64,000 nt of DNA from CAVUAN01 sp963739435 (lineage in GTDB: Bacteria > Acidobacteriota > Thermoanaerobaculia > UBA5066 > Gp7-AA6), in assembly GCA_963739435.1 (NCBI GenBank), contig CAVUAN010000019.1:140536-204535 (forward strand). The letters run 5' to 3'. A model generated the notes under the pieces. The model did not search any database, was not told the origin of the DNA, and saw nothing but the letters and a program-made list of their open reading frames with translations. Every line of letters begins with the position of its first letter. The stretch's first letter is position 1. Below are positions 1 to 7,001 of the stretch, one piece after another. Position numbers and translations under genes: made by a program.

Positions 1-469
1 CCGCGCAAGCCACACCCTCGGGGTACTTCAGCTTGCCGTGCTCCTTGACGATGAGCGCCCGCCGCAGCGGGATCATGAACAACACGCCGAGCGTGCCGCC
101 GACGGCTGCCAGAACGAAGATGGTGATGTACTTGAAGTACTCGGCCCCGCCCGACAGGAACAGCATCGCCGGCATCGTGAACACGACTCCGGCCGCAACC
201 GACTCGCCCGCCGAGCCGATCGTCTGGACCATGTTGTTTTCGAGGATCGTGGACTTGCCGAGCTTCTTGAAGACGGCGATCGAGAGAACGGCGATCGGCA
301 CCGAAGCCGAAACGGTCAGCCCGGCGCGGAGAGCGAGGTAAACCGTCGCTGCTCCGAAGATGACGCCGAAAGCGATTCCGAGCAGGATCGCCTTGAGCGA
401 GAACTCGGGGATATCCTGTTCGGCCGGAATGTACGGCTTGAAGTCCCGACCGGACTCGGATGAGTTCAT
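1..469 (-). CDS. OPT family oligopeptide transporter, N-terminal part
   Basis: Read leftwards from an ATG at 469, this is the first 156 codons of an OPT-family secondary transporter; the rest lies beyond the left edge. A short soluble N-terminus (MNSSESGRDFKPYIP) is followed by hydrophobic helices. The stretches LRAGLTVSASVPIAV and ENNMVQTIGSAGESVAAG are typical of the first two helices of OPT proteins, which import peptides or metal-chelate peptides across the inner membrane. The leader upstream has GGAGG a few bases before the ATG. It lies 100 bp downstream of the selenoprotein gene on the same strand, with a hairpin between them. No frame break is seen in the visible part. Assignment is from motif recall; the substrate is unknown. 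Confidence 0.85.
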   Translation of the reverse strand, partial: MNSSESGRDFKPYIPAEQDIPEFSLKAILLGIAFGVIFGAATVYLALRAGLTVSASVPIAVLSIAVFKKLGKSTILENNMVQTIGSAGESVAAGVVFTMPAMLFLSGGAEYFKYITIFVLAAVGGTLGVLFMIPLRRALIVKEHGKLKYPEGVACA

Positions 470-540
470 GCTGTTGCCTCCAGAGAAACTACGGGCTTTC
501 TAGCACGGCGGGACCGAGGGAAAAAGAGAATTGTGCTCTG

Positions 541-559
541 GCGGCGCCTCCGGCGCCGC
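541..559 (-). terminator. GC hairpin after the glutaredoxin-like gene
   Basis: A perfect 8-bp stem (GCGGCGCC / GGCGCCGC) with a 3-base loop lies 11 bp past the stop of the selenoprotein gene. On the minus strand a T-rich run (TTCTCTTTTT) follows about 10-15 bases later, so it is a plausible but weak intrinsic terminator. Confidence 0.5.
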
Positions 560-569
560 GTCACACCCC

Positions 570-785
570 TCAGGTGCCCCCGAATCCGACAGTCACTCTT
601 CCGTTCTCGACCATCACGGGAACCTGGCGGCCGCCCGAGAGGGCGATCATCCGCTCGAGCTCTTTCTTGTCGGTCTTGACGTTGATGTAGACGAAAGGAA
701 TCTTGCGTTGGGCGTAGTCCTCACGGGCCGCCGTCGTGTACGGTCACGTGTCCTTGCCGAAGATCTCCACGCGGTTCTCGTTCAT
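570..785 (-). CDS. Glutaredoxin-like Uxx-star family selenoprotein (in-frame TGA = Sec14)
   Basis: A 71-residue thioredoxin-fold protein whose codon 14 is TGA (744-746). The product reads VEIFGKDT-U-PYTTAAREDY, with U exactly where glutaredoxins carry the first cysteine of CPYC/CPYT. After the TGA the frame stays open with a normal glutaredoxin pattern (beta strand FVYINV, cis-proline motif QVPVMVE, C-terminal GRVTVGFGGT) to a TGA at 570-572. Members of this family are known in selenium-using bacteria with either Sec or Cys at this site. A hairpin with a GUGA-type apical loop lies 17-23 bases past the UGA, as expected for a bacterial SECIS. The alternative is a TGT/TGC codon misread as TGA, but exact coincidence with the catalytic residue makes Sec more likely. 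Probable role: thiol/selenol redox chemistry in the cytoplasm. Confidence 0.82.
711..732 (-). promoter_or_regulatory. Candidate bacterial SECIS hairpin
   Basis: In the mRNA downstream of the UGA, GGCG pairs with CGCC and an upper CC/GG stem closes a loop containing GUGA. The apical loop starts 17-18 nt after the UGA, inside the 16-37 nt window described for bacterial SECIS elements, and has G and U at its start as in known SelB-binding loops. Pairing was done by eye; no folding energy was computed. Confidence 0.5.
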
Positions 786-842
786 CGGGGCCCCCTTCGC
801 GGCCAGTCTACGATGCGGATGCTATGATTTTGACCACTTTCC

Positions 843-1517
843 ATGCTTCCTCAGCTCCTCGCTTCCGCACTTCTGATGATCGCCGCGTCACCCGGCGTCA
901 CCGGCGGAGTCTCGGGAAAGGTGACGATCGTCAAGGCCGGCGCAGTGCTGCCGGACGCGGCCAATGCCGTCGTCTGGATCGACGGCCTGAATCTGCCGGG
1001 TGCGCCCGCCGGCGTGGTCAAGGCCGAGATGAAGAGCGACCACAAGTCCTTCCAGCCCCGCATCATCGCCGTTCCGAAGGACGCCGCCGTGGATTTTCCC
1101 AACGTGGATCCCATCTTCCACAACGTCTTCTCCGTTTCACCGGGCAACCGGTTCGACCTCGGCCTCTACCGGAGCGGGACCTCCAAACCCAATGTTTTCC
1201 ACGAGCCGGGTCTCGTCCGCGTTTACTGCAACATCCACCCCCAAATGGTGGGGTTCGTGATGGTCGTCGACTCGAGCTTCGTCGCCGTGACGGGCAAGGA
1301 CGGGGCCTTCCGCTTCGAGGGCGTCCCGCCCGGCTCCTACACGGTCAAGGTCTGGCAGGAAGAGGGCGGCGAATCACAACTCCCCGCCAAGGTCCGCGCG
1401 GGAGCCGATGCGACGCTCGCCTTCTCGCTCGACGCCTCGCAGTACCAGTTGCAGCCCCACAAGAACAAGTACGGCAAGGACTATCCACCGCCGCCGCCGG
1501 ACAATGAGCGCTACTGA
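843..1517 (+). CDS. Exported cupredoxin-like (methylamine-utilization-type) protein with carboxypeptidase-regulatory-like domain
   Basis: 224 residues with an N-terminal signal peptide (about 1-20). The central beta-rich domain carries a full blue-copper ligand set: His93 (IFHNVFS), Cys129, His132 and Met135 (YCNIHPQM). A carboxypeptidase-regulatory-like fold follows (GKDGAFRFEGVPPGSYTVKVW, in part), then a proline-rich tail (PPPPPDNERY). It probably binds copper in the periplasm as an electron carrier or copper sensor subunit. Its stop overlaps the next start (TGATG at 1515-1519), so the kinase gene behind it is translationally coupled. Similar small cupredoxins often sit beside sensor proteins and porins, as here. 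Family recognition is confident; the function within the operon is inferred. Confidence 0.85.
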   Translation: MLPQLLASALLMIAASPGVTGGVSGKVTIVKAGAVLPDAANAVVWIDGLNLPGAPAGVVKAEMKSDHKSFQPRIIAVPKDAAVDFPNVDPIFHNVFSVSPGNRFDLGLYRSGTSKPNVFHEPGLVRVYCNIHPQMVGFVMVVDSSFVAVTGKDGAFRFEGVPPGSYTVKVWQEEGGESQLPAKVRAGADATLAFSLDASQYQLQPHKNKYGKDYPPPPPDNERY

Positions 1518-3627
1518 TGCCTCCCTTCGTCACGCCGACGAGCGAGACTCCTTCCGGTCCGCGGGCTCAAGCTGCCCCCGCCCGAACCGCCGAAGATTTC
1601 GCTGACGATCAAGATCTTCCTCGCGGCGGCGTTCCTGATCCTGGTTGCCGTCGGCGGGGCCATCGCGATTTCCGCCTACAGGGCCCGGGCCGTGGCCGAC
1701 AGGAAGATCGAGGAGGATCTCAAGAAGTCCGGGCCATCGTGGGACTCCTTCCAGGCGACGCGCTACGGGGAGCTGCAGAAGACCCTCGGCGTCGTCGTGA
1801 ACAACGCCGGCATCATCGGGTTGATGGCGCAGCCCGACCCGCCAACCGTCTTCGAGGCGTTGAAGCGCGACCAGGCCTCGAGCGCTCACGCGGACTTCAT
1901 GATCGCCGTGGACCCGGAAGGGATCGCCTTCGCGCGCACAGACAAGCCCCTGCCCTATTCCGTCGATTTGCGCGGGGTGCCGACGATCAAGTTCGCTCTC
2001 GACGGAAGCCAGAAGGAGGGGATCTGGCTGTCGGGCGGCAAGCTCTACCACGTCGTCGCGGCGCCGGTTCTCGAGGGCGGGCAGACCCTGAAGGGCGTCA
2101 TCGCCGCAGGCTGGCAGATCAACGACGACGTGGCCCGCAGCGTCAAGAGGCTCATCAACACCGACGTCGTCTTTCTCGCGGACCAGGCCAGCCCCAAGGA
2201 GCCGGCCAAGCCCGCGGTCGTCGCCTCCACGATGCAGGAGCTGGGCGGCACCGTGCTCGGTTCGATCGAGCGGCAGGGCGGCCTCGTGCAGGCCGTCCTG
2301 CGCGAGGGCAAGACGATCGGGCCGCTCGCCCTCGACGTCTCGGGCCGGACCTACCTCGCGTACCTGCTTCCCATCCGCTCCTCGACCGACCAGCTCGTGG
2401 GCGCGGCCGTGGCCCTGCGCAGCCGCGACGAGGAGCTGGCCGCCTTCCGGCAGATCCAGAACACGCAGATTCTGGTCGGCCTGGCTGCCCTGGCGGTCGC
2501 TTTCGTTCTCTCCTTCATCTTTGCCCGCCGCATCACGGGGCCTGTCAGCCGCCTGGTCGACGCATCGGAGGCCGTCCGCGTGGGCAACCTCGAGGCCGTA
2601 GACCTGCCGGTCGAGTCGAAGGACGAGATCGGGATTCTCGCGCGATCTTTCAAAGCCATGGTCGAGGAGCTGAAGGAGAAGGACGCTCTCGAGAAGTATG
2701 TCGCCTCCCTGACGATGACCGTCGGCGCGGACGCCCAGACGCTCGTTGGAGGCCTTGGCGGCCGGCTGTCCTCGGGCGCGCCGTCGGCGGCCCGGGGCAC
2801 CGAGCCCCAGGTCGGCGAGGTCTTCGCGGCGCGCTACGAGATCCAGTCCGTCCTGGGCCGGGGAGGCATGGGCATCGTCTACAAGGCGCACGACAGGGAC
2901 CTCGACGACTTCGTGGCGATCAAGACGCTGCGCGACGATGCGCTTTCGGCCGACCCGACCCTGCTCGAGCGCTTCAAGCAGGAGATCCGCCTGGCGCGCC
3001 GCATCACGCACCCCAACATCCTGCGCACGCACGACCTGGGTGAGACCGGCGGGCTGCGCTACCTCTCGATGGAGTTCGTCAAGGGCATCACGCTCGAAGA
3101 ACCTCGTCGAGTCCGGACAGATCCTGCCGACACCCGTGGCCCTGCGCATCGCCAAGCAGATCTGCGCGGGCCTCGCCGCCGCGCACGAGGTCGGCGTGAT
3201 CCACCGCGACATCAAGCCCCAGAACATCCTGATCGAGCCGACCGGCGGCTTGAAGATCATGGACTTCGGCATCGCTCGGCTGACACAGGACCGCGGCATG
3301 ACGGCCACGGGCACGGTGGTCGGCACGCCTGACTACATGTCTCCCGAGCAGGCCCGCGGCCTCGCGCTCGATTTCCGCTCCGACATCTACTCGACGGGCG
3401 TCGTCCTCTACGAGATCTTCACGGGTTCCCTCCCCTTCGAGGGCGACTCTCCGCTCGCCGTCGTCTTGAAGCATGTTCAGGAGAAGCCGCCCGCTCCGCA
3501 GACCGTGAACCCTCGGATCGACCCGAAGATCGCATCGATCGTGCTGAAGTGCATGGAGAAGGATCCCGGGCAGCGCTACCAGACGGTCAACGAGCTCTAC
3601 GAGGCGTTGACGAAAGTGACCGCCTGA
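1517..3627 (+). CDS. Transmembrane CACHE-like sensor / HAMP / Ser-Thr protein kinase (two frame breaks)
   Basis: Start at 1517 overlaps the upstream stop. The reading frame breaks near 1555-1565 and near 3100 (an extra base in GAAGAAC); joining the frames gives about 700 residues. Order: short proline-rich N-terminus, membrane helix (IFLAAAFLILVAVGG), large extracytoplasmic CACHE-like region to about 2440, second helix, HAMP (about 2530-2690; RRITGPVSRLVDASEAVRVG), then a Hanks kinase from about 2820. Kinase motifs are intact: GRGGMG loop, VAIKTL lysine, HRDIKPQN, DFGIA, GTPDYMSPEQ. A single-chain sensor-HAMP-Ser/Thr kinase is unusual, since HAMP usually feeds histidine kinases or cyclases. 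Context suggests it responds to a periplasmic signal delivered with the cupredoxin. The breaks look like sequence errors because every kinase motif survives. Confidence 0.85.
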
Positions 3628-4731
3628 ACAATTTCCAGAGAGCTGCCCTCCCGCTCATCGCGCTCTTGATCGGCGCCTCGGCCGCCGCGCAACAACCCGA
3701 CGCCCCGCAGCCCCCGGAAGAGCAGTTCTTCGACGACTCGTCGAAGCCCCATTTCACGTTCAACTGGGACTTTCTCGCGCGGTACGACTCGATCACTCAC
3801 CTCCGGGTGCGCCCGGACATCGAGCGCGGCCGCTTCCAGCTGCGCCCGGAGCTCGGCTTCGACGTCTCCGACCGCTTTCGCGTCGCTGTCCGCGCCATCG
3901 GCGACCTCGGAACGGACGAGAACAGCGACAACCTGAAGAACTTCGACAACTACCACTCGAACGGCCTGACCGTCGAGCGCTACTACATCGAGGCCAAGCC
4001 GGGCCCCGTCACGATCGTGGCCGGCAGCTTCGGAATGCCGCTCGTGACCTCCGAGATGCTCTGGGACCGGGACATCCAGACTCTCGGAGCCTCCGCCTCG
4101 TGGAACATCACAGCCGGCTCGTCGACCTGGACGCTCTCGGCCGCAGGCTTCTACGGCCCCCAGCGCGACCATGACCACACGCGAATCGGCGTCGGGCAGG
4201 CTGTCTGGCAATGGGGCGACCCGTCGGGGTTCAATCTCCAGGCCGCGGCTTCCTACTGGTACTACGACTTCCGCGACCTGAATCCCGGCTACCTGCGCCA
4301 GAACTACATCAAGGTCGTGAACGGCCAGGCGGTGTACCTCTCGCTCTACCGCCTCCTCGACGTGTTCGTCCGCGCGAACTTCCGGCTCGGGAGCGTGCCC
4401 GCGACGGTCAGTGTCGACGGCATCCACAACTTCGGCTCGCCCACCGACGAGGTCAACGCCATCGAGCCGACGCTCACCCTCGGCAGCGTGGGCGCGCCCG
4501 GGCCAGGTGCGATTCTTCTACACGTTCCAGCACATCGAGCGCGACGCCCTGCCGGGCGCCTACAACTCCGACGACTGGTGGTTTCACACCTGGGCGCGGG
4601 GCCACCGGTTCGGTCTGGCCGTGACGTTCCTGCCCAACACATTCGTGCAGGGGGCCGTCGTCTTCCAGGAGCGGCTCGACCGCCAAACCTGGTTGAACCG
4701 CGTCGTGATCGACCTCGTCAAGATGTTTTGA
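3624..4731 (+). CDS. Putative outer-membrane porin-like beta-barrel protein (frame break near 4500)
   Basis: The frame opens inside the end of the kinase gene. The best start is a CTG at 3624 overlapping the TGA, since no ATG precedes the signal peptide (LPLIALLIGASAAAQQ). The mature part alternates aromatic and polar residues as in barrels (TFNWDFLARYDS, RYYIEAKPGPV, ASYWYYDFRD) and ends VVFQERLDRQTW...LVKMF, with a terminal Phe typical of outer-membrane barrels. One base is gained or lost near 4498-4503 in a G/C run; the second frame continues QVRFFYTFQHIE to the stop. Length (about 368 residues) fits small porins. It may admit the ligand sensed by the neighbouring kinase. No close family name is recognised. 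Confidence 0.7.
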
Positions 4732-4752
4732 AGGATAGAATCCCCCCACGCC

Positions 4753-5160
4753 ATGACCACGAAATCTGTCGTCGCCTGCGTCGAGGATTTGTTCTTCCGC
4801 TCGAAGATCGACGCGACCGCCCGCCACCTCGACGTGGCCGTCCGATTCGCCACCGCCGCCGAGCTGGCGAAGGCCTGCGGCGAGACCGGCACCGCGGCCC
4901 TGCTGATCGAGCTGTCGGCCAGCGAGTCTCTTCAGAAAGTGCGGGCCCTTCGCCAGGGCAAGGCGACGAGGGACCTGCCCGTCATCGGGTTCCTCTCGCA
5001 CGTCGACACCGCTCTCGCCGCGGAAGCGAAAGCCGCCGGCGTCACGCAGGTTCTCCCCCGCAGCCAGTTCTCCGAGACGCTGCCGGACCTGCTCATGGAC
5101 CTTCTTGCCCCCAACACCCGGCGCGAGGTGCAAGAGGAGCCGGAGCTGCCGGACGAATGA
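4753..5160 (+). CDS. Degenerate response-regulator receiver-like protein
   Basis: 135 residues with the alternating beta-alpha pattern of a receiver domain: VVACVEDLFFRSKIDATARHL, then AALLIELS, DLPVIGFLSHV and AGVTQVLPRSQF. The last three resemble the regions around the phosphorylated Asp, the conserved Thr/Ser and the conserved Lys. The usual acidic pair and phospho-acceptor Asp are not obvious (ELS instead of D), so it may be a pseudo-receiver. It is the last gene of the cupredoxin-kinase-porin run, 21 bp after the porin stop, and ends with an acidic tail (EEPELPDE). Function is inferred from fold pattern only. Confidence 0.65.
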   Translation: MTTKSVVACVEDLFFRSKIDATARHLDVAVRFATAAELAKACGETGTAALLIELSASESLQKVRALRQGKATRDLPVIGFLSHVDTALAAEAKAAGVTQVLPRSQFSETLPDLLMDLLAPNTRREVQEEPELPDE

Positions 5161-5196
5161 GGAAGAATTGAATCATTGAGTCATCGGATCATTGGG

Positions 5197-5220
5197 TCAA
5201 TGAATCAATGAATCAATGAA
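5197..5220. repeat. Three perfect tandem copies of TCAATGAA
   Basis: TCAATGAA is repeated three times head to tail, flanked by related words (ATCATTGAG, ATCATTGGG) from about 5170 and CCAATCC after. This AT-rich low-complexity block fills the spacer between the receiver-like gene and the asparaginase, ending about 25 bp before the latter's start. Confidence 0.9.
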
Positions 5221-5244
5221 CCAATCCCCGATGGAGGAGCCGTC

Positions 5245-6337
5245 ATGAAGGGAACGACTCGAAGGGAGCTCTTCAAGCAGGCTGCCATCCTTCCCATTGC
5301 AGCCCAGATCAAGACGGCTCCGACGCGGGCCGCGGCCACACGGCCCGTCGTCATCTCGTCGGCAAACGGTCTCGAGGCGGTCAAGAAGGCGTGGAACGTT
5401 CTGCAGGCGGGGGGCGATCCGCTGGACGCCGTCGTCTCGGGCGTCAACATCGTCGAGGACGATCCCGATGACGTGACGGTCGGCTACGGCGGCATCCCGA
5501 ACGAAGAGGGCGTCGTGCAGCTCGATGCTTCCGTCATGGACGGCCGCACGATGAAGGCGGGCGCCGTCGGCGCGCTCGAGGGCATCAAGAACCCGTCGCA
5601 GGTGGCGCGCCTCGTCATGGAGCGCACCAACCGCGTCTTTCTCGTCGGGCCCGGGGCCTTGAAGTTCGCCAAGGCCCACGGCTTCAAAGAAGAGAACCTC
5701 CTGACCGAGCGCAGCCGGAAGATCTGGCTCTACTGGAAAGAGAAGCTTTCGGACAAGGACGACTGGATCCCCCGGGGCGACGAAGAAGAGAAGGACCCCG
5801 ATATCCGCTGGTACATCGAGAAGTTCGGCGCCGAAGACTTCCGCCCCCACGGCACGATCAACTGCAATGCCGTCACCGCCAGCGGCGACATCGTCGGCAC
5901 GACGACGACATCGCGGCCTCTTCTTCAAGATTCCCGGCCGCCTCGGCGACTCCCCTGTCATCGGCGCCGGGCTCTACGTCGACGGAGAGGTCGGAGCCTG
6001 CGGCTCGACGGGCTGGGGCGAGGGGAACCTGCGCTCCTGTGGCTCGCGCACCGTCGTCGAGTTGATGCGCCAGGGCAAGTCGCCTCAGGAGGCGGCCCTC
6101 GCGGTTCTCCAGCGGGTCGTGGACTTCGCCCGCGACAACCGCGACAAGAAGGGCCGGCCGGACTACAACATCAACTACTACGCCGTGAACAAGAAGGGCG
6201 AGTACGCCGGCGCCTCGATCTGGTCCGGCACCTTCGGCAGGAGCGACGTGCTCCGCCCGGCTCGATTCGCCGTCGCCGATGCCTCGGGCGCACGTCTCCT
6301 CGAGTCCGCCTACCTCTTCAAGCGCGAGAAATCCTGA
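5245..6337 (+). CDS. Exported N4-(beta-N-acetylglucosaminyl)-L-asparaginase (glycosylasparaginase family; frame break near 5914)
   Basis: An Ntn hydrolase that cleaves the Asn-GlcNAc bond or related isoaspartyl bonds. The N-terminus has a twin-arginine-like signal (TTRRELFKQAAILP). The alpha part carries VVSGVNIVEDDPDDVTVGYGG, and the autoproteolytic nucleophile is Thr204 in PHG-TINCNAV. After one extra base in TCGCGGCC the other frame continues with GLFFKIPGRLGDSPVIGAG and EVGACGSTGWGEGNL, both expected in the beta subunit. The joined length of about 363 residues matches the family. The near 25-codon tail is intact. GGAGG stands just before the ATG. The break is probably a sequence error. 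Start chosen for the Tat-like leader. Confidence 0.85.
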
Positions 6338-6375
6338 CGCGCTAGACTCACGCGGTTTCCGAGAGGAGAACGTCG

Positions 6376-6984
6376 ATGAAGAAGCCGAAACGCGCGGCCG
6401 CCCGGAAGCCCGCCCGACCCAAGCGGAAACCGATCATGCGCCATTCGCGCGAAGGCATGAAGGCGAGGTCGAAGACCGCGCCGAGAACCCCGGCTTCCGG
6501 CCTCAAGAAGCAGTATCTCGACGTGTTTGCGCGGGAGTTTCCCACTACGTTGAAGCTCATGAGGGCGTATCCCTCGGGACGGGGCGAGTTCAAGCCGCAC
6601 GAGCGCTCCTACTCGGCGGCTCGGCTCGTCCATACCTTCACGCAGGAAAACGGTGTTGTCATCGCCGCCGTTCGGCGCGAGCTCAAGATGCCGCCCAACT
6701 TCCCGCCGCCGCCGGCAACACTGGCCGACGCCATCGCCGCTTACGAGCGCGGCGCCCGATCGCTGATCGAGACCGTCACCGCCATGCCCGAATCCCAGCT
6801 CTTCGAGACGGTGACCTTCTTCACCGGCCCCGGCCAAATGGGCGAGGTGCCCCTGATCGACATCCTGTGGCTCATGCTCATGGACTCGGTCCATCACCGC
6901 GGCCAGCTTTCCGTGTACGTCCGGATGGCGGGCGGAAAGGTCCCTTCGATCTACGGACCGAGCGCCGACGAACCCTGGATGTAG
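6376..6984 (+). CDS. DinB-family protein with basic N-terminal extension
   Basis: 202 residues. Residues 1 to about 40 are Lys/Arg/Pro-rich (KKPKRAAARKPARPKRK); the rest is a four-helix DinB-like domain. Typical signatures are ARLVHTFTQENGVVIAAVRREL, with one metal-site His, and a final DSVHHRGQLSVYVRMAGG where two further His residues sit, followed by VPSIYGPSADEPWM. DinB proteins are metal-binding and several are thiol transferases, but the substrate cannot be read from sequence. GAGAGGAG precedes the ATG. The basic tail might bind nucleic acid; this is speculative. Confidence 0.85.
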   Translation: MKKPKRAAARKPARPKRKPIMRHSREGMKARSKTAPRTPASGLKKQYLDVFAREFPTTLKLMRAYPSGRGEFKPHERSYSAARLVHTFTQENGVVIAAVRRELKMPPNFPPPPATLADAIAAYERGARSLIETVTAMPESQLFETVTFFTGPGQMGEVPLIDILWLMLMDSVHHRGQLSVYVRMAGGKVPSIYGPSADEPWM

Positions 6985-7001
6985 ACGGCTCCGGTTCTTC
7001 C

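Noticed and set aside
2746..3100. Separate gene in the shifted frame of the first kinase
   Set aside because: Its early part is serine/arginine-rich nonsense; only the part after 3100 carries kinase motifs, which continue the upstream frame after a single-base break.
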